The position numbers and the translations under genes are program-made. Positions 1 through 9,700 of a stretch of 59,191 nucleotides of DNA are shown in pieces. Source of the stretch: Pseudomonadota bacterium. GTDB lineage: Bacteria; Pseudomonadota; Gammaproteobacteria; Steroidobacterales; Steroidobacteraceae. Numbering within the stretch: position 1 is the stretch's first letter; every line of letters begins with the position of its first letter. The stretch is taken from positions 1 through 59,191 of the forward strand of contig JAFAGC010000065.1 of NCBI GenBank assembly GCA_023423065.1, read 5' to 3'. Under the pieces are notes generated by a model. The model had not been told where the DNA came from and did no database searches. It saw only the letters and a list, made by a program, of their open reading frames with translations.

Positions 1-1150
1 CGCGTTGCCGTGACGGGGGGCGTTGGAGTTGTGTGGCGTGTGCGTGCCTGCGCGCGGCGCGGCGGCCGGCGGCGGGCCTGACTTCCCGGCCCGCGTGAGA
101 TCGATCGTCGCGCGGATCTGTCCCGCGTACTCCTTGCTCGTGAGGAGGTCGACGGGGTTGCTCGCGAATCCGGCGTCGCCCAGCAACTGGTTGCGGTCGG
201 CGTAGGCGCGGCGCATCGCTTCGATCTGCACGTGCACGGCGCGCGCGGAGCCGTAACCGAAACCCTCCTGCTCGTTGCCGAGTGGATAACCCTCGAGGAT
301 GTTGAGCATTTCGCACAGGACCACACCGCCCGAGCTCGGCGGCGGCGCGGAGACGACGCGGAACCCGCGGTAGTCGCACTCGACCGGCGCGAGTTCCCGT
401 ACGCGGTAAGCGTCGAAATCCGCCTGTGCGAGGATGCCGCCGCCGGCGCGACTCGCCTTCACCAGCGCGGCGGCGGTTTCGCCCCGGTAGAAGCCCGCGG
501 CGCCACGGGTGGAAATATTGCGCAGCGTGCGCGCGAGATCCTTTTGCACGAGCGTATCGCCCACGTCGAAGGGCTGGCCGTTCTTCAGGAATATCGCGGC
601 CGACGACGCGTCCTTGCGAAAGTCCTCGGTCGCCTCGTGGAGCATGTCGACGTCGCCCTGCTCCAACACGAAGCCGCGCTCGGCGAGCCTGATCGCGGGT
701 GCGACGAGACGTGCGCGCGGCAGCGTGCCGTATTTCTCGTACGTATTCGAGTCCGGCGACGGTACTGGGCACCGCGACCGCGAGATGTCCGCGCAGGGTC
801 GCGTTCGGTATCACTTCGCCGCTCGCGTCGAGGAACATGTCCGGCGTGGCCGCGAGCGGCGCGGTCTCGCGGAAGTCGATGAAGGTGCGCCGCCCGTCGG
901 CGAACTGCAGCGTCATGAACCCGCCGCCGCCGAGATTTCCCGCCGCCGGATAGACGACCGCGAGCGCGTAGCCCACGGCGATCGCGGCATCGATCGCATT
1001 GCCACCGTTGCGCAACACGTCGACGCCGATGCGCGTCGCGTGCTGCTGAGCGGTGACCACCATGCCGTTGCGCGCGGCGACCGGCGCGGGCGAGGCCGCG
1101 TAGACCGCGTTGACGATCAGCAGGGTTATCGACAGGAAGATTCGTTTCAT
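1..1150 (-). CDS. ggt: Gamma-glutamyltransferase, N-terminal part, with apparent frameshift; runs off the window
   Basis: This should be a secreted or periplasmic gamma-glutamyltranspeptidase, which cleaves the gamma-glutamyl bond of glutathione. The start is ATG at 1150-1148, followed by a signal peptide (MKRIFLSITLLIVNAVYA) and family landmarks: ARNGMVVTAQQHATRIG, LRNGGNAIDAAIAVGYAL, NLGGGGFM and FIDFRETAP. The frame stays good to AVPSTVAGLE (GAA at 748-746). The family sequence then resumes as EKYGTLPRARLVAPAIRLAE from 738 in another frame, so two bases appear to be missing around 745-739. The second frame stays open to base 1 with typical sequence (SAPPPSSGGVVLCEMLNILE). Near the edge the expected catalytic block (TTHFSVVD-like) reads THTPHNSNAPRHGNA, a weak match. 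The gene lies 25 bases after the spermidine-synthase-like gene in the same direction. It is either a young pseudogene or carries a sequencing error. Confidence 0.82.
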   Translation of the reverse strand, partial: MKRIFLSITLLIVNAVYAASPAPVAARNGMVVTAQQHATRIGVDVLRNGGNAIDAAIAVGYALAVVYPAAGNLGGGGFMTLQFADGRRTFIDFRETAPLAATPDMFLDASGEVIPNATLRGHLAVAVPSTVAGLEYVREIRHAAARTSRRTRDQARRARLRVGAGRRRHAPRGDRGLSQGRVVGRDIPEERPALRRGRYARAKGSRAHAAQYFHPWRRGLLPGRNRRRAGEGESRRRRHPRTGGFRRLPRTGTRAGRVRLPRVPRRLRAAAELGRCGPVRNAQHPRGLSTRQRAGGFRLRLRARRARADRSDAPRLRRPQPVAGRRRIREQPRRPPHEQGVRGTDPRDDRSHAGREVRPAAGRRAARRHAHATQLQRPPSRQR

Positions 1151-1175
1151 GCGGGTTCCCGGAAATCGCCAGCCG

Positions 1176-2039
1176 TCAGGACTCGACCAGCGCGTGCCCC
1201 TGGCAGATGACCCGCAGGTAGCGGGGGAAGTCGAGTTCGAGCCGGCGCTGCAGCCAGTTCGCGATCGTCTCCAGGTCGTCCGTGATACGCGTGGGCGGCG
1301 GACGCCGCGATGCGAACAGCAGCAGGTTGAGCTCGCCGCTCACCGGCACGAGTGTCGCGTTCGATCCGTATATCCGCGCGGCCTGCTTCAACAACGCGCT
1401 GTAGCGTTCGGTCTTGCCCCACAGGTTCGTCACGATGACACCGCCCTCGGCGAGGCGGCGGGCCGCGGCGCGGTGGAAGCGCTCGTCGACCAGCGACAGC
1501 GCGACGCCGTCGGCGTCGAACGCGTCGACCAGCAACACGTCGAACGCCTCGTCGCCCGCTTCGAGATAACGCGCGCCGTCGTCGTGCACCACGCGGAAGC
1601 GTTCGTCGTCGCGCGGTATCAGGAACTCGTCGCGCATCGCGATGACGTGCTCGTCGATCTCGACCACCGTGATGCGCGTCTTCGGCAGGTGCCGGTAACA
1701 GAATTTCGCGAGCGAGCCACCGCCGAGTCCCACCATGACGACGTGGCGAGGATTCGGATTCAGGAGCAGGAACGCCATCATCTTGCGCGTATACGGCGCG
1801 ATGAGCGAGTCGGGCTCGAGCAACGACATCGCGCTCTGCGTCGCGTCCTGCGTGAAATGCAGGCGGCGTTCGTACGGCGTCTCGAAGATGTAAGGCCTCG
1901 ACATGCCTTCGCGATCCGCGAGCACCTCGAGCGCCGCTTCGGGATTCTCGCCCGGCCGGACCGGCACGCGCACGACGCCCGGCTGGCAGAACCAGGGGCT
2001 CTCGACCTCGAGATAATCCGGGCGTTCGTCCGCCTTCAT
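1176..2039 (-). CDS. Spermidine-synthase-like protein (SAM-dependent transferase fold)
   Basis: This 287-residue protein has the Rossmann fold of the spermidine synthase/methyltransferase superfamily. The nucleotide-binding loop is VMVGLGGGSLAKF (about residue 100), the acidic strand end is VVEIDEHVI, and the active-site strand is DVLLVDAFDADG. True SpeE enzymes carry GGGDG and a D-S/T-x-D-P loop. Here the first Asp is replaced (GGGS) and the loop differs, so polyamine synthesis is not assured, and no speD lies nearby. It begins with an ATGA overlap on the SulP transporter stop, so the two are probably translated together. I infer a membrane-associated or small-molecule transferase role without a known substrate. 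Confidence 0.85.
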   Translation of the reverse strand: MKADERPDYLEVESPWFCQPGVVRVPVRPGENPEAALEVLADREGMSRPYIFETPYERRLHFTQDATQSAMSLLEPDSLIAPYTRKMMAFLLLNPNPRHVVMVGLGGGSLAKFCYRHLPKTRITVVEIDEHVIAMRDEFLIPRDDERFRVVHDDGARYLEAGDEAFDVLLVDAFDADGVALSLVDERFHRAAARRLAEGGVIVTNLWGKTERYSALLKQAARIYGSNATLVPVSGELNLLLFASRRPPPTRITDDLETIANWLQRRLELDFPRYLRVICQGHALVES

Positions 2040-3712
2040 TTTTCCGCGACCCTGGTCCGTTCGGCGACCTCGTCCATGTTCTGGCAGATGTTGTCGGCGC
2101 CGACCAGCGTGGTCACGCCGGCCGCCTGGAGCGGCGCGCGCAGTTCCTCATGGATTCCGCACAGCAGGACGCGTACGCGGCGGCGCTGGAATCGCTGCAC
2201 GATCTCGGCCAGCGTGACGAGCCCGGTCGCGTCCATGAACGGCACGCGTCCGAGACGGATCACGATCGTGTCGACTCCCAGGTGGGTGCGTTCGAGCGTG
2301 CTCTCGAGTTTCTCGGCCGCGCCGAAGAACAGCGGTCCTTCGATGCGATAGACCAGGACGTTGGGCGGCAGCACGATGTCTTCGTCGGGATCGGGCCTGC
2401 CCGCGGTGGATCCGCCATTCGCTCCACCGAACTCCTGCGTGCCGACGCGCACGGTCTCGGCCATGCGGCGCATGAAGAGCAGGGCGGCCAGCACCACGCC
2501 GACGTTGACCGCGACGACCAGGTCGACGAATACCGTGAGCACCAGCGTGATCAGCAGCAGGAAGCGATCGGCCAACGGCGCCGTGCGCAACAGGCGGCTG
2601 ACGTGGCGCAGGTCGGCCATGTTCCATGCGACGAAGAACAGGATTGCGGCGAGCGCGGCCAGCGGAATGAGCGCCGCCCACGGCGCGAGCACGACGATGA
2701 CGAATACGAGGAAGAGGCAGTGCACGATGCCGGCGAGCGGACTGTTCGCGCCATTGCGGATGTTGGTCGCGGTGCGCGCGACCGCGCCGGTCGCCGCGAA
2801 GCCCCCGAACAGCGGCGCCAGGATGTTCGCGGCACCCTGGCCGATCAGCTCCTGGTTGGAATCGTGTCGCGTGCCCGTCATGCCGTCCGCGACCACCGCG
2901 GTGAGCAGCGATTCGATCGCGCCCAGCAGCGCGATCGCGAACGCGGGACCGACGAGCTGCAGCATGTCGGCGACCGAGAGTGTGGGCCACGTGAACCCGG
3001 GCAGGCTGCGCGGAATGCCGCCGAAGGCGCTGCCGATCGTGGCCACGCTGTCGAACTGCCAGATCGCCTGCACGCCGAGCGCGAGCAACATCGCCAGCAG
3101 CGGCGCAGGCATGTGCTTCAGGTACGGGATCTTCTCCAGCAGGCGATTTCCGACGATCAGTGTTGCAAGCGTGAGGACCGCTATTCCTGTGGTCGGCAGG
3201 TCGATGGTCGGCAGCGCCTGCAGCAGTGAGGCGAACTTCTCGTGGAAATGCAGGCCCGACGCCTCCGGCCGCAATCCGAAGAAGTCCTTCCATTGCCCGA
3301 CCCAGATGATGATCGCGATGCCGGTCGTGAAGCCGACGATCACCGGGTTCGGAATGAACTTGATGACGCTGCCGAGGCGCGCGATGCCCATGAACAGCAG
3401 GATGAATCCCGCCATGAGTGTGGCCGTCTGAAGTCCGGCGACACCGAATTGCGCGGTAATGCCGGCGAGTACGGCGATGAACGCGCCGGTCGGACCCGAA
3501 ATCTGCACCCGCGTGCCGCCCAGCAGCGACGTCGCGAGTCCCGCGATGATCGCGGTGTAGAGCCCCTGCGCCGGCGTCGCGCCCGAGGCGATTGCGAAGG
3601 CCATGGCCAGCGGCAACGCGACGATGCCGACGATGAGTCCCGCGACGCAGTTGCGCCACAGGTGAGACCGCTGCAGCAGGCCTGCGCGGTGCGCTTCGAT
3701 CAACGCGATCAT
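2036..3712 (-). CDS. SulP/SLC26 family anion transporter with STAS domain
   Basis: This is an inner-membrane transporter of the SulP family (sulfate, bicarbonate or other small anions). The frame extends to 3856, but that would run 65 bases into the upstream glucan synthase gene. The ATG at 3712 gives the usual SulP beginning (MIALIEAHRAGLLQRSHLWR) and a 558-residue protein. Family signs are GLIVGIVALPLAMAFAIASG, the GPTGAFIAVLAG strand, roughly 11-12 hydrophobic segments, and a cytoplasmic C-terminal STAS domain from about residue 440 (VLVYRIEGPLFFGAAEKLES, RVPFMDATGLVTLAEIV). The Asp-Ala-Thr-Gly there is the STAS loop. The order is ndvB-like, this gene, the spermidine-synthase-like gene, ggt, all in one direction. 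The transported anion cannot be told from sequence. Confidence 0.9.
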   Translation of the reverse strand: MIALIEAHRAGLLQRSHLWRNCVAGLIVGIVALPLAMAFAIASGATPAQGLYTAIIAGLATSLLGGTRVQISGPTGAFIAVLAGITAQFGVAGLQTATLMAGFILLFMGIARLGSVIKFIPNPVIVGFTTGIAIIIWVGQWKDFFGLRPEASGLHFHEKFASLLQALPTIDLPTTGIAVLTLATLIVGNRLLEKIPYLKHMPAPLLAMLLALGVQAIWQFDSVATIGSAFGGIPRSLPGFTWPTLSVADMLQLVGPAFAIALLGAIESLLTAVVADGMTGTRHDSNQELIGQGAANILAPLFGGFAATGAVARTATNIRNGANSPLAGIVHCLFLVFVIVVLAPWAALIPLAALAAILFFVAWNMADLRHVSRLLRTAPLADRFLLLITLVLTVFVDLVVAVNVGVVLAALLFMRRMAETVRVGTQEFGGANGGSTAGRPDPDEDIVLPPNVLVYRIEGPLFFGAAEKLESTLERTHLGVDTIVIRLGRVPFMDATGLVTLAEIVQRFQRRRVRVLLCGIHEELRAPLQAAGVTTLVGADNICQNMDEVAERTRVAEK

Positions 3713-3791
3713 GGATGCGGCGATTATGCCGTGAGATTCAGGCGTCCATGAGCGGATGCGAGCGATTCTCGTTTGGAGCCGCTCGACCCGC

Positions 3792-6700
3792 CTACGCGTT
3801 GGGCGCCGCGCCGACTTGCGAGTCCTCGCCCGTGGCGGCCGGCAGCCAGGCGACATGAATCGTGTGCGGCTCGCCGTCGTCCACGAGCTCGATCGTGTTA
3901 CGCCCCGCGCTCATCACCTTTCCATCCACCGTGAGCTGCGCGAGTGCATCCGCGCCGGGCATCTGGTCGACGGTGATCTCGTAGGGCGTCCCGCGATACC
4001 TGTAATCGATGTTGAACCTCGGCCACGTCGACGGAACGCAGGGCGCGAGCGTCAGGCGGTTCTCGCGCAGCCGGAATCCCAGGATCCACTCGAGGCCCGC
4101 GCGATAGAGCCAGCCGGCCGAGCCTGTGTACCACGTCCAGCCGCCGCGCCCGGCGTGCGGGGGTTCGGAGTACACGTCGGCGGCGACGGCGTAGGGCTCG
4201 ACCTTGTAGCGCTGCACGTCGGCGCGGGAGGCCGCGCGCCGGATCGGGTTCAGCATCGAGAACACTTCCATCGCGAGATCCGCCTTGCCCTGCAGCGCGA
4301 GTGCGATCACGGTCCAGATGGCCGCGTGTGTGTACTGGCCACCGTTCTCGCGGATGCCGCGTGGATAGGCTTTCACGTACCCGGGTTCCTGGCTGCTTCG
4401 GTCGAACGGTGGAGCAAACAGGCGTGCGAGGGGTGGGTCTCGCGAAACGAGCTGCGCTTCGACCGCGGCCATCGCGCGGGCCGCGCGCGTGGGGTTCGCC
4501 GCGCCGGAGATCACGGCCCACGACTGCGCGATCGCGTCGATGCGGCATTCGTCGTTGCCGGCGGAGCCGAGCGGCGTGCCGTCGTCGAAGAATCCGCGCC
4601 GGTACCACTCGCCGTCCCAGGCATGCTGCTCGAGCGCGACCCGCAGCTTCGAGGCCTGGTTGAGCCAGTTGGTCGCCAGTGCAAGTTCGCCGCGAGATTG
4701 CGCGAGCGGCGCGAACGCGGTCAGCGTGGCGTGCAGGAACCAGCCGAGCCACACGCTCTCGCCGCGGCCATGTTCGCCGACGCGGTTCATGCCGTCGTTC
4801 CAGTCGCCGGTGCCGATGAGCGGCAGTCCGTGCGGTCCCATGTACAGCGAGCCTTCCAGGCCGCGCCGGCAATGTTCGAACAGTGGCGCGCTTTCATCGC
4901 TCACCGAGGGCTCGAAGAACGCGTCGTGCCGGTCGCGCGGCAGGGGCGCGCCCTCGATGAAGGGAATCTCGACGTCGAGGATCGCGCGGTCGCCGGTGAG
5001 CCCGATGTAGTGCGCCGTGACGAACGCGAGCCAGACGCGGTCGTCGCTGATGTGCGTGCGCACGCCGCTGCCGTTGTGCGGCAACCACCAGTGCTGCACG
5101 TCCCCCTCGGGGAACTGGCGCGAGGCGGCGCGCAGGATCTGCCCGCGCAGTAGTTCGGGACGCGCGAGTCCGAGCGCCATCGCGTCCTGAAGCTGATCGC
5201 GGAAACCGTACGCGCCGCTCGCCTGGTAGAACGCGGAGCGCGCCCAGGTGCGGCAGGCGAGCGTCTGGTACAGCAGCCAGCCGTTCATCATGATGTCGAA
5301 CGCACGATCGGGCGTCTTCACCTGCACGTGTCCGTTCAGTTCCTTCCAGAAGTCGCGCACCGCGCCGAGCGAGGCATCGAGATCCGCCTCGCGATATTTC
5401 GCGATCAGCGCGCGTGCCTCGGACTTTTCGGTCGCCTGGCCCAGGAAGAAAATCACCTCGGCGCTGGCGCCCGGCTCGATCTCGATGCGGGTGCGCAGTG
5501 CCGCGCAGGCATCGAGCGCGGCGCCCGTGCGACCCGACAGCGGGGCGCCGCCGACCAGCGCGGCCGGCGAGTCGAGCGCCCCGTGACGCCCGAGGAATTC
5601 GCGCCGGTCCGCGGTGAACTCGGTTTGTTTGCCCGAGAGATCCGCGAACGCGATCCCTTCGAAGGCGGAGTTCCAGGGATTGCGCGCGAACAGCGCCTGC
5701 GTGGCCGAATCGACCTCGGTCAGCACGTGTGGCGCGCCGACGGCGCGGGACGGGCCCAGTACCCACTCGACGTACGTCACGACGGAAATCGCGCGCTTGC
5801 GCGTTCCCGCGTTGCGGAGGGTCAGCCGGCAGATCTTGACCGGATCCTCGAGTGCCACCCACATCGTGAGGCCGAGCTCGAAGCCGTGCGAGCGTTGTTC
5901 GAAGCGGCTGTAACCGTGGCCATGCGCGCACGAGTAGTAAGCGTCTTCGTGCCGGATCGGCGCGGGCGTCGGGCTCCAGATCTCGCCCGTGTCGTCGTCG
6001 CGCAGGTAGATAGCCTCGCCGGGCCGGTCGGTGACCGGATCGTTGACCCAGGGGGTGAGCGCGTTCTCGCGACTGTTGCGCGCCCAGGTATAGCCGCCGC
6101 CGTCGGCGGACACGTGGAAACCGAAGTCGCGATTTGCGATGACGTTGATCCACGGCGCCGGCGTGTGCTGGCCCGCGGCCGGCGCGATCACGTATTCGGC
6201 GCCGTCCGCTGAAAATCCGCCGAGGCCATTGAAGAATTCCAGTTCCCTCGCCGGCGTTTCCGCGCGCGTGGCGCCCGCGGAGGCCGGCGTGAGTGGAGGC
6301 ATGCGCGGCGCGAGCGCGGGCGTCGGCGCCATGCGCTCGACCTGGTCGGCGAGACTCCCGCGCCGGCCGGTGAGCACGACACGCGCGGTGGCCATCAACA
6401 ACGCGCGGGTCTCGGGCGAGATGAGGTCGTTGCGCAGCACGAAGATCTTGCCGCGCGTGTCGGAGCCCGCGATGCGCGGATGGCCCTGGCACACGCGCAC
6501 CAGCGTTTCCAGCGACACCTGCAGGTCCTGCACGTACGAGGCGGCGCGGTCGTTGAGGATCACGAGGTCCACCGCCAGGCGTTTCAGCGACCAGTATTCG
6601 TGCGCCTGCAGGAGCTGGCGCACGATGGCCAGGTCATCGGCTTCCTCGATCCGCAGCAGCACGATAGGCAGGTCGCCCGAGATGCCCTGCGCCCACAGGC

Positions 6701-9700
6701 CGTGCGGCCCGCCGGCGCCGCGCCGGATGTTGTCGCTCGGCGGCCTCGCGATCGGATCGGCGTACAGGATCCGGCCCGCGAGTTGCTGGAACAGGTTCGC
6801 CTGCGAGGCAACGATACCGAGATGGCGCAATTGCACCTGTGCCTGCGTCCAGGCCAGCGTGGCGGCGCGCACGTGCGCGCTCGGGTCGCGGTGTTTGTCG
6901 AGCAGGTCGAGGAGGTGGCCGCGGCTGTTGGAGATGCAGGTCCAGAAGCTGATGCGCGCGCTGCCGCCGGCCGGCACGCGGATCCGGTAGCGCATGGCGA
7001 ACACCGCGTCGAGCACGGTGCCGACCGTGCCGGACAGGGCGCGGCCCTCGAGGATCGCGAGCGGATCGCGCAGTTCGCGTCCGCGGCCGATGAAACGTGC
7101 CCGGTCGGTCTCGTATTCCGGTCCCGCGATGATAGTGCCTTCGGCCACCGCGTGTTGCGAAGCCCACAGTTCCGGCTCGTCCGGCGCGCGCCGCCTACGC
7201 GTGGCGACCAGTGCGCCGTGCCGCGGGACGAACTCCGTGCGCACGAATAGTTTGGAGAACGCCGGGTGCGCGACGTCCGACGCCTGCGCTGCGAGCACGA
7301 TTTCCGAGTAAGACGTGATCTCGACGTCGCGCGCGCGGCCCGAGGCGTTGCTGATCGATACGCGCCGCACTTCGGCGTCGTCTTCGGACGAGACACGGAC
7401 CTCGAGCGTGGTAACGAGATCGCCGTCGCCGCGGATGATCTCGGCGCGGTCTTCCGTGAAGCTCACGTCGTAGGAGTCGGGTGGCGTCGCAAGCGGCTGG
7501 AAACCCGCGGACCACACGCGGCCGGACTCGACGTCGCGCAGCAGGAAATAGCTGCCGGTGTCGTCGCGGGTCGCGTCCTCGCGCCAACGTGTCACCGCGA
7601 TGTCGTTCCAGCGGCTGTAGCCCGAGCCCGCGGCCGTGATCATCACGGAGTAACGGCCGTTCGAGAGCAGGTGAGTCTGCGGCGCGGATTCGTGCGGGGT
7701 GCGGACACGGCGCACCTCGGGCATCTGCAGATCGGCGACACGCGCGGCCGTGCCGACTTCCTCGGCGCGCGGATGCGCCACGGAGACGTCGCGCGGCGTG
7801 CGCTCCTGCAGCAGTAGTTCGGTGGCCTGCACCGCGACATCGGAATGGAAGCGCTCGCGCATGCGCCCGTCGAGCAAGGCGTTCGCGATGGCCACGATGC
7901 TCATGCCCTGGTGATGCGCCATGTATGCGCGCACGCGCGCGCAGGTCTCGCCCTCGGGCACGCGGCTCGGCGTGAAGTCCAGCGCCTCGTAGTAGCCGTA
8001 GGCGCCTTGCGCGCCGATCCCGGCGAGCTCGAGATAGTTCTCGAGCGCCGCGTCGGCATCGATCATCGCCGCGAGTCCGGTCGCGTACGGCGCGATCACC
8101 TTGTTCTCGGACAGGCCGCGCTTCAGGCCCAGGCCCGGCACACCGAAGTTCGAGTACTGGTAGGTGAGCTCGAGATCGCGCGCGTTGTACGCCGATTCGG
8201 AGATGCCCCAGGGCAGCCCGAGTTCGGCGCCGTACTTGATCTGCCGCTTCACGACCAGCCGGCTGGTCTGCCACAGCAAACTACCGACCGGCGCGCGCAG
8301 CACCAGGTCCGGCATCAGGTACTCGAACATCGAGCCCGACCAGGATACGAGCGCCGCGCCGGCGCCGATCGGAGTCACGGTGCGCCCCAGCCGGAACCAG
8401 TGCCGCGCCGGGATGTCGCCCTTGGCGATCGCGACGAAACTCGCGAGGCGCGCCTCGGATGCGAGCAGGTCGTAGCAGCTCTCGTCGAGGGTGCCGTCGG
8501 TCGCGCGGTAGCCGATCGACAGCAACTTGCGCTGGCGGTCGAGCAGGAAGTCGAATTCCATCGCGGACGCGAGCTCGATGGCCGTGTTCGCGAGCTCCTC
8601 GAGATGCTCGACGATGTACCCGGCCGGATCGCGCGCAAGCAGGTCGCTGCGCCAGCTGTCGATGGTGCGGCGGATGGCTTCCACCCAGTAGACGAGGTCG
8701 TGTTCGCGATCGAGATGCGCGTCGTGCGCGAGCGTGCGCACCATGTCGACCAGCGTCGAGGCGCGCTCGGCGGCCGCCGCGAGGTCGTCGAGCGTCGGAT
8801 CGACCATGCCCGAGTCGGCCCGCAGCGTGGCCTCGACGTCGGCGAACGCGGTTTCGAGCAGCCCGCGCGTGATCGTGAGCCCGGGCACGAAACGGAAATC
8901 CCGCAACGCGAGGCGGGCGAGGTCGAGCGCATCGGTGAGTCCGGCGATCTTCGCGGCGTCGGGTCGCTTCTGGTTCTGCCACTCGCGAAAGGCGCCGGCG
9001 AGCGTGATCAGGTGCGCGGCGAGATTGCCCGAATCGACGGACGAGACATACGCCGGATCGAGCGGGCGCAGGTCGCGCGTGTCGTACCAGTTGTAGAGGT
9101 GGCCGAGGTGCTTCTGCATGCGCCCGATCGTGCCGAGCGTCGCCTCGATGCGGTCGAGCGCGTCGCGCAGGCCGCACCAGCCGAAGTCGTGGGCCGAGAC
9201 GGTGGATAGAAGATAGAGCCCGATGTTCGTGGGCGAGGTGCGGTGCGCGACCACCGCGTGCGGATCCTCCTGGAAGTTGTCGGGCGGCAGGTGGTGGTCC
9301 TCGAGCGTCACGAAGGTCTCGAAGAAACGCCAGGTGCGGCGCGCGATGAGGCGCAGCTCGAGCTGTTCCTGCGCCGAGAGTTCCTTGCGCGCGGCATGCG
9401 TCGGAACCAGGCTGATGCGCCACGCGACCCACGGGGCCGCGAACCACGCGAGCAGGAAGGGCAGCGCGAGGGTGGGTAGTTTGCCGTCGTTGAGCGCGAT
9501 CGTGAGCACCGCCAGCACGATCGCCAGCGCGACGCCGCGGCCCATGCGCACGTAGAAGCTGCCGAAGTCCGCGCTGGCGCCCGACAGCAGGTCCGCCGGG
9601 ATCCACTCGAGCAGGCGGCGCTTGCTCACGAACATGCGCCACAGGGTCCGCAGGATCGCGTCGCACATGAGCCAGGCCTGGTAGGCGAGCGTCGTGACGA

